From assembly GCF_036250065.1 (NCBI RefSeq), contig NZ_CP109199.1, positions 6,076,001 through 6,140,000 of the forward strand: a stretch of DNA of 64,000 nt, given 5' to 3'. Made by a program: the position numbers and the translations under genes. The DNA is from Micromonospora sp. NBC_01699. Its GTDB lineage: Bacteria; Actinomycetota; Actinomycetes; Mycobacteriales; Micromonosporaceae. This document shows, in pieces, positions 27,805 through 37,500 of this stretch (positions are counted from its first letter, which is position 1; every line of letters starts with the position of its first letter). The notes beneath the pieces are model-generated. The model made no database searches. It saw only the letters and a program-made list of their open reading frames with translations, and was not told where the DNA came from.

Positions 27805-27859
27805 GGCAGACGACGAGCGGCCGCGCCCGATGGTCGGCGTTCCGCCGTCGGGCCGCCGG

Positions 27860-28744
27860 TCAGGTCCGCGTCCGGAACGGGGCGAGGGTGGCACGGATCC
27901 GGTCGGCCGCGCCCCAGTCGTCGTCGAACTGGGCCAGCACGGCGAGGTGTTGCCGTAGCTGAACAATTGGCATGCGGGACCGCCAGTCGCCGTCGAGGGA
28001 GGTCAGCTCCGCGTAGACCTCGAAGAACCGGTTCGCCTCGGGCGGGGGCGAGGTGGACCACACGTGGGCGAGGTCGACCTCGGCCCACATGTAGGACACG
28101 GCCGGGTCGATCAGCGCGGGCTGCCCGTCCGGGGTAGCCAGGACGTTCTGTGCCCACAGGTCGCCGTGCGTCAGGCAGGCCGGCCGGTCCGGCAGCAGAT
28201 CGGGCAGCCGGTGACACAGCCGCTCCAGCGCCACCCGGTCGCCGCGATCGAGTGCCGCGTCAACGCGGGGCTGCCCGAGCCACCGGAGCAGCCGATGCTG
28301 TGCGAAGAATGCAAAACCGTCGTCATCCCAGGTGTTGATCTGCCGGCGGCGGCCCAGCCAGTTGTCGCCGTGCCACCCGAAGCGAGGATGGGTCGTATTC
28401 AGGTGCATGCGGGCGAGCAGGTACGCGAACCGCTCCCAGAACATCTCACTGCGTGGCCTCGGCCGCAGCACCGACAACACGAGCAGTTCCCGGTCCGCCA
28501 GGATCACCTCCGGTGTCGCCACGCCGCCGAGCTCGCGCAGTGCGGCCAGCCCTTCGGCCTCCGCGACGAACAGATCCTCGGCCGCGTCGGCGATTGCCTT
28601 GACGAACACCGACGGTGCGTCCTGCCGGGTGGCTATACCCGCGAGCGCCGCGAGCCCACCCGTCGCCGGCTCCACTGTCACAACATCGCGCATCCCGGCC
28701 CGGAGCAGGCACTCCAGCAGGAACGTCGCCGGGTGCGTCACCAC
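27860..28744 (-). CDS. Fructosamine kinase-family protein
   Basis: Aminoglycoside-phosphotransferase-fold kinase, 294 aa, of the fructosamine-3-kinase / ketosamine kinase family, which phosphorylates sugar adducts on protein amines and so helps reverse glycation. Motifs: a nucleotide-binding Lys in SVFVKAI, HPRFGWHGDNWLG, the catalytic loop LTHGDLWAQNVL and the metal-binding ALIDPAVSYMWAEVDLAHV. Typical members have LTHGDLWGGN and YGGHREAD; here SYMWAEVD replaces the GGHREAD stretch, so substrate may differ. GTG at 28744 with GGAGG 5 nt upstream (next codon GTG 28741 equally possible). Base composition around codons 100-160 is less G/C-biased than in neighbouring housekeeping genes, in keeping with an accessory location. 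Confidence 0.85.
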   Translation of the reverse strand: MVTHPATFLLECLLRAGMRDVVTVEPATGGLAALAGIATRQDAPSVFVKAIADAAEDLFVAEAEGLAALRELGGVATPEVILADRELLVLSVLRPRPRSEMFWERFAYLLARMHLNTTHPRFGWHGDNWLGRRRQINTWDDDGFAFFAQHRLLRWLGQPRVDAALDRGDRVALERLCHRLPDLLPDRPACLTHGDLWAQNVLATPDGQPALIDPAVSYMWAEVDLAHVWSTSPPPEANRFFEVYAELTSLDGDWRSRMPIVQLRQHLAVLAQFDDDWGAADRIRATLAPFRTRT

Positions 28745-28871
28745 AGGCTCCTCCGTGTCCGGTGCTTGTTCGCGATATCTTCTCAACCGACACCTTTGAC
28801 AACCGGGGCGGAACTGGTCGCCGGCCTCGCGGTAATGCTCACCGCCGCGCTCGGCGGTCAGCACAGACAGA

Positions 28872-28901
28872 ACTGGCGCCTCCCGAGCGGGAAGCGCCAG
28901 T
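28872..28901. terminator. Terminator after the DUF397 gene
   Basis: ACTGGCGCCTCCCG pairs with 28888-28901 at 13 of 14 positions around a 2-nt spacer, beginning 12 nt past the DUF397 stop on the minus strand. Confidence 0.75.
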
Positions 28902-28912
28902 GGCTACGTCGA

Positions 28913-29122
28913 TCAGGGGCGCAGGTCCGACCCGTCGCGCAGCGCGGTCACGAAGCCGGACCAGGCCGACCCACCGAAGGCGAGCACCGGCCCACTGCGA
29001 TCCTTGGTGTCGCGTACGTCCACGGCATCACCCACGAACCGCACCTCGACGCAGCTCGCGTTGTTCGAGCTGCGGGAGGATTTGAACCAGCCCCGATCTG
29101 GGGCCGTGTTGCTCGGGATCAC
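28913..29122 (-). CDS. DUF397 protein
   Basis: Short actinobacterial DUF397 protein (69 aa) with the family pattern WFKSSRSSNNASCVEVRF near the N-terminus and DTKDRSGPVLAFGGSAWSGFV in the second half. DUF397 proteins are the usual partners of XRE-DUF5753 regulators, as with the WhiJ/BldB-type pairs of Streptomyces; in several cases they behave as antagonists in toxin-antitoxin-like development switches. The GTG start overlaps the upstream regulator's TGA, with AAGGAG 5 nt before it, so the pair is translationally coupled. Confidence 0.93.
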   Translation of the reverse strand: MIPSNTAPDRGWFKSSRSSNNASCVEVRFVGDAVDVRDTKDRSGPVLAFGGSAWSGFVTALRDGSDLRP

Positions 29123-30027
29123 GTCATCTCCTTGGCGATCCGGCGGATCAGGGCAAGCGAGTCGTCCGAGCTTAACGCGCGTTCCTGCGCCTCGGCGAAG
29201 GTCACCACGTAGTCGGTCACTCGGGTGGATTGATCGATGATGTCGATCGAGGTCAGGATCTCCTGCCAGACCAGATCGGTGAGCCTGGGCGATGGGAAGG
29301 AGAGGATCTGGAACGGGCCACCGAGCGCGGGATGTGCGCCGGCCGTGAACGGCATGACCCGGATGTCGATCTGGTCCGGACGCCTGGTGATGAGCTGCAC
29401 AAGGTGGTCAAGTTGGGCCCGCATCACCGTCGGCCCACCGATCTGCTGACGCAGCGCGCCCTCACCCAACAGCACCGTCAGCCGGATGCGATTGTCGCCA
29501 GCGAGCCGGGCCTGACGTGCCATCCTCGCGGCGACCCGCCGCTCCACCTCGGTAAGACGGATGACCGTGGTACCGCCCCGGATCACCGCTCGGGCATACT
29601 CCTCGGTTTGCAGTAGCCCATGCAGCAATTCGCTGTCGTAGCACCGGATGTGGTCGGCGCCGGATTCGTAGCCGAGGAAGCGGAGAAACTCGGCGGGGAA
29701 GAGCTGTGAGTAGTCGTGCCACCAGCCTCGTCGGGTGGCACCCACCCGTAGCTTCTCCAGCTCGGCGGCGTCGTCGGCCTCCATCTCGTAGACCTCCACG
29801 AGCTGCGCCAGGCGATGTGCCGGCAGTTTGACCCTACCTGCCTCCACTCCCGACACGTACGCCTGGATGATGCCGACCGCACGACCAGCCGCAACCGCGG
29901 TCAAGCCGATCTCCTCGCGGCGCTGGCGCAGGCGCATGCCCAGCTCCCAGGCGTCGACGATGGGCGACGACTCGGCTTTCGACGGCGATCTACGCGACCT
30001 TGATGACCCTGGTGAAGCGACCGGCAC
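29119..30027 (-). CDS. XRE-type regulator with DUF5753 domain
   Basis: Transcription regulator of 302 aa. The N-terminal helix-turn-helix (about residues 25-85) contains LGMRLRQRREEIGLTAVAAG and AYVSGVEAGRVKLP. The C-terminal DUF5753 domain (about 100-290) has FLGYESGADHIRCYDSELLHGLLQTEEYARAVI and DYVVTFAEAQERALS. It is of the WhiJ/AbaA-orfA type that controls antibiotic or developmental genes in Streptomyces, always with a DUF397 partner. The GTG at 30027 has GGAAGG at 8 nt; an ATG at 30048 has AGGAG only 2 nt away and is less likely. It is divergent from the unknown/DUF433 pair and may regulate it. Confidence 0.88.
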   Translation of the reverse strand: MPVASPGSSRSRRSPSKAESSPIVDAWELGMRLRQRREEIGLTAVAAGRAVGIIQAYVSGVEAGRVKLPAHRLAQLVEVYEMEADDAAELEKLRVGATRRGWWHDYSQLFPAEFLRFLGYESGADHIRCYDSELLHGLLQTEEYARAVIRGGTTVIRLTEVERRVAARMARQARLAGDNRIRLTVLLGEGALRQQIGGPTVMRAQLDHLVQLITRRPDQIDIRVMPFTAGAHPALGGPFQILSFPSPRLTDLVWQEILTSIDIIDQSTRVTDYVVTFAEAQERALSSDDSLALIRRIAKEMT

Positions 30028-30158
30028 GACAGCGACCTTCCAGTTCATGGCTCCTGAGCGACACGACGAGTATCTATTGCCGACGGGGTTGATATCAAGC
30101 TTCCTAGGAGCCATTCTGTAGGCGTTGAGCTATTCACATGATCAATTGGGGAGCAGCA

Positions 30159-30509
30159 ATGCTTGGTGGCGGGAAGTGGACCTACCAGGAGCCTGACGTG
30201 CGGCACGCGTTCTCGCTGTGCCGGGTGGTCGAGGCCGGGACAGCCGACGAGCAGTACCACCTGCTCGGCGTGATCGAGGTGAGGCCCGACCGTCGCGAAC
30301 CGGGAAAGCTGGGCGAGCGATTGCGCCCCTGGGCGCTGGCCACCCTCGCGGCGGGCGGATACGGGTTCGGCCGCTACTACGCCGCGTTGGGCACCCTGGA
30401 CGAGAATGGCGAGCCGCACCTTGCCACAGCACACGAAGACATCGACTGGTCCGGCAGTACGGTCCTGGTCCCCGCGTCGGGTCAGCAGACCGCCAGCGAC
30501 GGTGGCTGA
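30159..30509 (+). CDS. Unknown protein of 116 aa coupled to a DUF433 gene
   Basis: Not recognised. It is a soluble protein starting LGGGKWTYQEPDVRHAFS, with a Leu/Ala-rich middle (LRPWALATLAAGGYGFGRYYAAL) and an acidic C-terminal part ending SGSTVLVPASGQQTASDGG. ATG at 30159 chosen for GGGGAG 5 nt upstream. Its TGA overlaps the apparent CTG start of the DUF433 gene, so the two are translated together. The neighbour is of antitoxin type and no toxin follows it; this protein is therefore a candidate partner, toxin or otherwise. This is context inference only. Confidence 0.65.
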   Translation: MLGGGKWTYQEPDVRHAFSLCRVVEAGTADEQYHLLGVIEVRPDRREPGKLGERLRPWALATLAAGGYGFGRYYAALGTLDENGEPHLATAHEDIDWSGSTVLVPASGQQTASDGG

Positions 30510-31159
30510 ACCTGCTCGACCGCGACCTCTACACCGAGGCCGAAGCTGCCCGGCTGCTACGCGTTCGCCAGTCGACCCTGCGCTACTGGCGGGAAGGGGC
30601 CCACTGCCCCAGGAAGAACCACAAATCACACCGAGACCGCACGGTTACCTGGGCAGAGTTTGTCGAGGCAGGCTTACTCCGTGAGTACCGGCGCACCCAC
30701 AAGGTGCCCATGGCTGAGCTACGCAAATTCATCGAGCTACTTCGCGAGCAGTTCGGGGTGCCCTACCCGCTGGCGGACCGACGTCCCTTCGTGTCGGGCA
30801 AGAACCTCGTCTTCGACGCCCAGACCGCAGCGGGCCTCGGCGTGGACTATTGGATGGTCACCGTCGCCGATAACCAACTACTACTCACCACCGCGGCGGA
30901 CTCGTTCATCCGGCGGGTCGAGTGGTCCGACAACGTCGCGGTCAGCTACCGCCCCGATGTCAACCCGGAGTCGCCCGTGCGGGTGCAGCCCGACGTACGT
31001 TTCGGCAAGCCCTCGATCAAGGGCGTGAGCACCGAGGTCATCGGCGAACAGCACGACGCGGGCGAGGACACGGATGCCATCGCGGAAATGTACGCGCTGG
31101 AGCCGAGCGACATTGCCTGGGCGCTGGCGTACGAGTTTTCTGTCGGGCGCGCGTCCTAG
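30506..31159 (+). CDS. MerR-like HTH plus DUF433 protein, antitoxin type
   Basis: Protein of about 217 aa. The N-terminal winged-helix segment YTEAEAARLLRVRQSTLRYW is MerR/excisionase-like and is followed by FVEAGLLREYRRTHKVPMAELRKF. The C-terminal DUF433 domain has RFGKPSIKGVSTEVI and DAIAEMYALEPSDIAWALAYE, the typical helix-turn-helix pattern that reads GxPxIxGTRIPV in most members. This architecture belongs to VapB45-type antitoxins, which normally precede a PIN-like DUF5615 toxin; none is present downstream. No ATG, GTG or TTG suits the N-terminus. A CTG overlapping the upstream TGA (CTGA) is the best start, or translation may enter by frameshift. It ends convergently, overlapping mptB by 4 nt. 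Confidence 0.75.
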   Translation: MNLLDRDLYTEAEAARLLRVRQSTLRYWREGAHCPRKNHKSHRDRTVTWAEFVEAGLLREYRRTHKVPMAELRKFIELLREQFGVPYPLADRRPFVSGKNLVFDAQTAAGLGVDYWMVTVADNQLLLTTAADSFIRRVEWSDNVAVSYRPDVNPESPVRVQPDVRFGKPSIKGVSTEVIGEQHDAGEDTDAIAEMYALEPSDIAWALAYEFSVGRAS

Positions 31160-32598
31160 CGCCCGCTCGGGGCCGTCTCCGCCAGCTCCGGTAGGTCCGG
31201 CTCCACCCGGCGACGCCGTGTCGCACGGACCCCGAGCAGCGCCACGATCAGGACGAACGCGGTCATCGCCAGGGCGCCGGGCAGCTTGCTGAACCGGGCC
31301 AGGTTGGTCCCGTCCGGCAGGGTCAGGAACGAGATCAACAACCCGGGTACGACCAGCCACCGGCCCGCGATCGCGGTCGCCGCCAGAACCGCCAGCGGCC
31401 AGGTCGCGTACCAGGGGTGGAAGACCGGGGCGAGGGCAACCGTGGCGGTCAGCGCCAGTCCCGCCCCGAGCACCGGATCCGCCCGCCGCGCCCGCCACCA
31501 AAGCAACACCAGGAGTACGCCGAGCAGCCCCAACCCCACCAGCCGGGTCACCGGTACGGCGTCGAGATCAACCCCGAACAGCCGCCCGGCATAGTCGACG
31601 GTCAACCCGAAGGCGGTCGGCGGCGAGGTCCACTGCACCGAGTCACCACTGCGGGCCAGCCCGTCGACCCAACCCCAGCCCAGCCCCGACAGCCCGGTCA
31701 CCGCGAGTACGGCGAACGCCGCCCCCGCCGCCACCGGCACCCCGTCGCGCAGCAGCGCCCGGAACCGGTACGGACCGGACAGCGCGGCGAGCATCGCGAA
31801 CGGCACCACCACCCCGGCGGTGACCTTGATCCCGACCGCCAGCCCGAGCAGCACTCCCCCGGCGAACAGCGGCAGCGGCCGACCCCGCCCGACCACGGTG
31901 ACCAGCAGCCCGGCGGTCAGCAGTCCGAGCATCAGTGCGTCGTTGTGCGCCCCGGAGACCAGGTGCACGGCCACGATCGGGCAGCCGAGCAGCAGCCAGA
32001 GCGCCCGTTGCGGCGGCACCCCGCAGCGGCGGGCCAGCGCGGGCAGGCAGGCGGCGGTGAGCGCGACCCCGAGCACGGCGTACAGGCGCAGCACGGCGAG
32101 GGTGCCGGCCAGCGTCCCGCCGATCGCCACCGCCAGCCCGGCGAGCAGCACGAACACCGGCCCGTACGGTGCCGGGCTGTCCTGCCACGTCGGCGAGACC
32201 GAGTCCAACCACGGGCAGCCGAGCCCACGTACGCCACCGGCGTACGGGTTGCCGCCGTCGTGCAGCACCGCCCCCTGGCAGGCGTACGAGTAGACGTCGC
32301 GGCTGCCCAGCGGGGGCGCGGCGAGCAGCGGCAGCAGCCAGAGCCCGGTGGTGACGTAGACCCAGCGGGTCGACGGGACGCCGTCGCGGGCGGCCCACCA
32401 GGCACCGGCGAGCAGTGCGGTGCCGACCAGCCAGCAGCCCAGGATCAGCGGCCCGTGTTCGCTCTGCCAGATACCGACCGGGGTGACGCCGGCCCGCCAC
32501 TGCGGCAGCACCCCGCCGAACCGGGCTCCGACCGCCAGCAGGATCGCCCCGGCCAGGCCGGCGTAGCGGACGACACGGAACCGGGGCACGGCGACCAT
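31156..32598 (-). CDS. mptB: Polyprenol-phosphomannose-dependent alpha-1,6-mannosyltransferase MptB
   Basis: GT-C glycosyltransferase of the plasma membrane, related to MptB, which in mycolata starts the alpha-1,6-mannan core of lipomannan/lipoarabinomannan. The protein has about 480 aa and at least ten transmembrane segments. The first extracytoplasmic loop carries SRDVYSYACQGAVLHDGGNPY, holding the Asp required in this family, and SPTWQDSPAPYGPVF. The later FHPWYATWPLAVL segment is typical of MptA/MptB. Actinobacteria without lipoarabinomannan also carry it for lipomannan-like glycolipids. Start uncertain: the ATG at 32598 directly precedes the first membrane helix but has a poor ribosome site; a GTG at 32628 is the alternative. 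It is downstream of another GT-C gene in the same direction. Confidence 0.85.
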   Translation of the reverse strand: MVAVPRFRVVRYAGLAGAILLAVGARFGGVLPQWRAGVTPVGIWQSEHGPLILGCWLVGTALLAGAWWAARDGVPSTRWVYVTTGLWLLPLLAAPPLGSRDVYSYACQGAVLHDGGNPYAGGVRGLGCPWLDSVSPTWQDSPAPYGPVFVLLAGLAVAIGGTLAGTLAVLRLYAVLGVALTAACLPALARRCGVPPQRALWLLLGCPIVAVHLVSGAHNDALMLGLLTAGLLVTVVGRGRPLPLFAGGVLLGLAVGIKVTAGVVVPFAMLAALSGPYRFRALLRDGVPVAAGAAFAVLAVTGLSGLGWGWVDGLARSGDSVQWTSPPTAFGLTVDYAGRLFGVDLDAVPVTRLVGLGLLGVLLVLLWWRARRADPVLGAGLALTATVALAPVFHPWYATWPLAVLAATAIAGRWLVVPGLLISFLTLPDGTNLARFSKLPGALAMTAFVLIVALLGVRATRRRRVEPDLPELAETAPSGR

Positions 32599-32770
32599 CG
32601 TGTCATGACCGACCGATGCCCTGGTCACCCCCTCGACGCCACCTCCGGGACACGCCGGTGTCCGAGGAGTTCGAAACATGGTCCCGAAGACTTCGGCCGG
32701 CTGTGGCGAGCCGAACCCTCGGGGATCATGAGGCGGCCGAGCGGTTTGAGCAGGCGTGACCGGGGCGGGG

Positions 32771-34561
32771 TCAGCAGTGGGGGCCGGGGTTGAGCAGGTC
32801 GCTGCCGAGGCGGTAGGTGCCGGTGGTGACCCGGACGATCGTCCAGCCGTCGCTGGTGGCCCGCAGGCAGGCGCCTGGCCCGGTCACGCTGAGGAAGCGC
32901 GACCAGTGCACCCGGACCAGCACCTCGCCGGGGGCCTCGGCGACGAACGTCACCTCGGCCGGGCTCGATCCGGTCAGCCGCCCCGCCGCGCCGACCAGGG
33001 GCTCGGGGTCCTGCACGGCGTACAGCCGCCAGGTGGTGTCCCGCCACACCTCGCGCAGCTCCGGCAGGCCGGCGGTGATCAGGGCGGCTTCGTTGCGGGC
33101 GTACCGGTCGGGCACGCTGTCGGGGGCGAGGGCCACGTAACTGACCGCGTTGAGGTGGAGCCAGTTGAGGTACGTCTGCGGGTCGAGGCGGTCGGCGTAG
33201 AACAGCGGGTTGCGGTCGACGTCGACCTGGCGCTCCCAACCACGGGCGAGCGGGACGGTCGGTGCGACGTACGTCGACTCCCAGTGGTCGCGCAGCGGCA
33301 CCACCTCGACCCGGCCGATCGGCCCACGTCGGGCCAGTTCGTCGACCAGCGGCCGGTAGAACTCGGCCCGGCTCTCGGTCGAGCCGGCTCGGCCCAGGTC
33401 GCTGACCATCACCGGGTTCTGCCACCAGACGGCGAGCGCCAGCAGCGGCACCAGCCAGCGCCACCGCAGGTCGGCGAGGGCGGCCAACACCGGCAGTGCG
33501 AACAGCATCGGCAGCCGCAGCGCGTTCGAGCCGACCGGGCTGTCCAGGTAGTAGGCGCCGACCAGCAGCACCACGGTCAGCGCGGCGCCGACCTTGACCG
33601 CCCGCCACCGGCGCGGTACGACCACCAGCACCACCAGCGCCAACACCACGTTCGTACGCATCGACGCAAAGCTGTACGGCTGCACCCCGCCGTTGCCGAA
33701 CAGCAGCGCCATCGGCGCCAACGCGACCGCCGGAGCAACGCAGAGCACCAGTGCCCCGGCCAACTGGTCGCCGAACCGCCACCGAACCGGCCGCCACCGT
33801 CCCGTACGCCGGGCTCCCGGTCGTGGCGGCGGACCCGGACGCACCGGGCGACGCAGATTGACCAGCAGCAGCGCCCCGCCGGCCAGCCCGACGAACAGCC
33901 CCGCCACCGGGCTGGCCCAGGTGCCCAACGCGGCCAGCACCCCGGCCCCCACCAGCCAACCGACCCGCGCCGACCGCGCGGAACCGTTGCCGCCGCCGGC
34001 AACCGCCGGTCCGAAGCCCCGCCCACCGCCGCCCGCCGCCGGTCCGAAGCCCCGCCCACCGTTGGCCGCCGACAATCGCCGTGAACCACCACCGGCCGCT
34101 GCGACGGCGCAGAGGGCGAGCAGGCCGAGCAGCAGGCCGACGGCGAAGGTGATCCGACCGCTGACCAGGTTGCCGACCAGCACCACGGCACCGAGCAGCG
34201 CGCCGAGCAGCGGGCGCCGGGCACCGGCGGCCACCAGCAGCCAGGCGAAGGCCAGCGCCGAGCCGACCGCGGCCACCGCGCCGACCACCCGTACGCCGAA
34301 GGTGGCGCCGAGGGCGGCGGTGAAGAGGCTGTAGCCGAACTGGTTGATGCCCCCGTACCAGCCGAGGTCGATCGGGGCGGCGCCGAACCGGTCGACGAAG
34401 TGCGCGCGGGCCACCTGCGCGGCCAGGTCGGTGCCCATGTTCGGGGCCAGCAGGAAGGCGACCGCCAGCAGCAGCGCCACCACCCCGGCCACGACGACCG
34501 GTCCGCCCGACGGCCACCGCCGGCTACCGAGGGCCACCGCCGGGCGGCGCCGGTCAGGCAT
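32771..34561 (-). CDS. Polytopic membrane protein, GT-C-like, unassigned
   Basis: Integral membrane protein of 596 aa with roughly ten to eleven hydrophobic helices up to about residue 390, then a soluble C-terminal domain of about 200 aa beginning ENPVM/SDLGRAGSTESRAEFYRPL. The first loop (VARAHFVDRFGAAPIDLGWYGGINQFGYS) has the acidic and aromatic residues seen in GT-C lipid-linked glycosyltransferases. A Gly-rich cytoplasmic loop near residues 160-190 carries an 11-residue duplication (GGRGFGPAAGG). The ATG overlaps the glnE stop by 8 nt, so it is translationally coupled to glnE, a position conserved in my recollection of related genomes but functionally unexplained. No sugar specificity can be inferred. 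Confidence 0.82.
   Translation of the reverse strand: MPDRRRPAVALGSRRWPSGGPVVVAGVVALLLAVAFLLAPNMGTDLAAQVARAHFVDRFGAAPIDLGWYGGINQFGYSLFTAALGATFGVRVVGAVAAVGSALAFAWLLVAAGARRPLLGALLGAVVLVGNLVSGRITFAVGLLLGLLALCAVAAAGGGSRRLSAANGGRGFGPAAGGGGRGFGPAVAGGGNGSARSARVGWLVGAGVLAALGTWASPVAGLFVGLAGGALLLVNLRRPVRPGPPPRPGARRTGRWRPVRWRFGDQLAGALVLCVAPAVALAPMALLFGNGGVQPYSFASMRTNVVLALVVLVVVPRRWRAVKVGAALTVVLLVGAYYLDSPVGSNALRLPMLFALPVLAALADLRWRWLVPLLALAVWWQNPVMVSDLGRAGSTESRAEFYRPLVDELARRGPIGRVEVVPLRDHWESTYVAPTVPLARGWERQVDVDRNPLFYADRLDPQTYLNWLHLNAVSYVALAPDSVPDRYARNEAALITAGLPELREVWRDTTWRLYAVQDPEPLVGAAGRLTGSSPAEVTFVAEAPGEVLVRVHWSRFLSVTGPGACLRATSDGWTIVRVTTGTYRLGSDLLNPGPHC
34008..34067. repeat. 33-bp in-frame tandem duplication
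   Basis: GGTCCGAAGCCCCGCCCACCG at 34008 recurs at 34041, period 33, inside the membrane-protein gene. Being 11 codons, it duplicates GGRGFGPAAGG in a cytoplasmic loop without shifting the frame. Confidence 0.75.
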
Positions 34562-37500
34562 CGAGTACGCGCTCCACGGCGGCCCGCGACCGTCGCGCGG
34601 TACGCAGGTAGTGGTCGAGAAACTCGCCCGGATCGTGGCCGCCGAGCAGCCGCACGACGCCCGCCAACTCCACCCCGTGCCGGGGCAACTGGTCGCCGGC
34701 CCGGCCCCGGACCAGCATCAGCGCGTTGCGTACGCGGGCGGCCAGGGTCCAGCCGGCGGCCATCACGACGGCATCGGTCGGGTCGATCAGCTTGGCGTCG
34801 CGGGCCGCCCCGAGCGCGTCGAGGGTACGCGTGCCGCGCAGTTCGGGCACCGTGCCGGCGTGCCGGAGCTGGACGAGCTGCACCGCCCACTCGACGTCGG
34901 CGAGTCCGCCCCGGCCAAGTTTGGTGTGGGTGGCCGGGTCGGCGCCCCGGGGCAGCCGCTCGGTCTCCACCCGCGCCTTGATCCGCCGGATCTCGGTCAC
35001 CTCGGTACGGTTCAGCCCGAGCTCCGGGTAACGCACCGGGTCGACCATCAGCTCGAACTCCCGGCCCAGGTCGGCGTCGCCGCAGACGAACCGGGCGCGC
35101 AGCAGCGCCTGCGCCTCCCACACCTTCGACCAGCGGGCGTAGTACTGGGCGTAGGCGGCGATGCTGCGTACCAGTGGTCCCTGCCGGCCCTCGGGGCGCA
35201 GGTCGGCGTCGACGCCGAGCGGCGGGTCGGCCGTCGGCGTGCCGAGTAGCCGGCGCAGTTCCTCGGCGATGGCGTGCGCGGCGGCGCTGGCCGTGCTCTC
35301 GGCCACCCCCGGCGGCGGGTCGTAGACGAACAGCACGTCGGCGTCGGAGAAGTAGTTCTGCTCGTAGCCGCCGAGCCGGCCCATGCCGATCACGGCGAAC
35401 CGCAGTCCGGGCAGCTCCGGTACGGCCGCGCGGGCGACCTGGAGAGCGGCGGCCAGGGTCACGTCGGTGACCGCGCTGAGCGCCGCCCCGGTGCCGGTGA
35501 TGTCGGACTCGGCGGCCACCGCCGGCCCGAGCGCCGCCTCGGTGTCCGGCACCGGCGGGGCCAGCGAACCGGCCGAGTGCAGCACGTCGGCGCAGGCGAG
35601 CCGGATCAGTTCACGGCGGCGCAGCGCCCGTACGGCGCTGATCGCGGCGGTCGGATCGGCCGGGTTGGGGCCCCGTCCGGGCAGGTGCCGGCTGGCGGCG
35701 GCGGTGAACCCGTCGCGCAACACGGCCGGATCGCGCGGCACCAGCTCGGTGTCGTCGGCGAGCAGCCGCAGCGACTCCGGGTCACGGGCGAGCAGGTCGG
35801 CGACATACCGGGACAGGGCCAGGGTACGGGCGAGCCGCCGGGCGACCGGCCCCTCGTCGCGGAGCAGGCGCAGATACCACGGGGTGCTGCCGAGCTTGTC
35901 CGAGACCTGGCGGTAGTTGAGCAACCCCCGGTCCGGCTCGGGCGCGTCGGCGAACTCCTGGAGCAGCACCGGCAGCAGGGTGCGCTGGATCGCGGCGGTC
36001 CGGGTCACCCCGCCGGTGAGCGCCTGGAGGTGCTGCAACGCCCTGGTCGGGTCGCCGAAGCCGAGGATCTCCAGCCGGTGCTTGGCCGCCTCCGGGGTCA
36101 GCCGCAGCCCGTCGGTGGACACCCGGGCGACCGCCTCCAGCAACGGCCGGTAGAAGATCTTGACGTGCAGCCGGCGTACCTCGGTGGCGTGGGTGACCCA
36201 CTCGGCGCGGAACGCCTCGACCGCGTCCCGCTCCGGGGTGGCGGTGTAGCCGAGCGCGTGCGCCAACCAACGCAACGCCTGCGGCTCGGTCGGCACGGTG
36301 TGCGTACGCCGCAGGCCCTGTAGTTGCAGCCGGTGCTCGACCGTACGCAGGAAGCGGTAGCCGCGCAGCAGCGACTCACCGTCGGCCCGGCCGACGTACC
36401 CACCGGCGACCAGTGCCCGCAGGGCCGGGATGGTGCCGCAGGCGCGCAGCGACTCGTCGCCGCGCCCGTGCACGAGTTGCAGCAGCTGGATGGCGAACTC
36501 GATGTCGCGCAGCCCGCCCGGCCCGCGCTTGATCTCGCGTTCCAGCTCGCGGGGCGGGATGTTGTCGATGATCCGCCGACGCATCGCCCGTACGTCCTCG
36601 ACCGCCTCCGGCCGCTCCGCCGCGGTCCAGACCAGCGGTGCGAGCGCGTCGATCCACTCGCTCGCCAGGTCCAGGTCACCGGCGGCCGGGCGGGCCTTGA
36701 GCAGCGCCTGGAACTCCCAGGTGCGGGCCCAGCGGCGGTAGTAGGCGAGGTGGCTGGCCAGGGTCCGGACCAGCGGACCCCGGTTGCCCTCGGGACGCAG
36801 CGCGGCGTCGACCGGCCAGGCCACCAGCCCACAGATGTGGATCAGCCGGGTGGCGATCGTGGTCGCGGCGGTCAGGTCGTCGTCGGTCGCGGCGACGAAG
36901 ATGACATCGACGTCGGAGACGTAGTTAAGTTCCTCGCCGCCGCACTTGCCCATCGCCACCACGGCCAGCCGGGGCAGTGCCGTACCGGGCGGCAGTTCGG
37001 CGACGGCGATGTCGTACGCGGCGGTCAGGGTGGCGTCGGCCAGCCCGGACAGCGCCGACATGGTCTGCTCCAGGCCCTGTCCGCCGGTCAGGTCGGCCGC
37101 CGCGATCCGCAGCAAACTCAACCGGTACGCCCGCCGCAGCGCGGCCACCACCGGCAGCGGCGGCAGGTCGACGCCGGGCAGGGTGCCGTCGTACAGCATG
37201 CCGTCGGCGCGCGGGGCGAGCCCGTCGGCACCGGTGACCAGCACCCGCCACTGGTCCGGGTTGGCCACCAGGTGGTCGCCGAACGCCGACGACGCCCCGA
37301 GTACGGCGACCAGCCGGCGGCGCAGCCCCGGATCGACGGCCATCGCGCCCAGCAGGGCCGATTCCGCGTCGTTCGCGCGCCGCTCCGCCTCCACCAGGCG
37401 GTGCAGCTGACGCAGGGCCAGGTCGGCGTCGGCGGACCGGGACAGGGCGGTGATCAAATCGGCGGCGGAGCTGTCCACCGGCTCCTGCGCGGTGTCGTCC

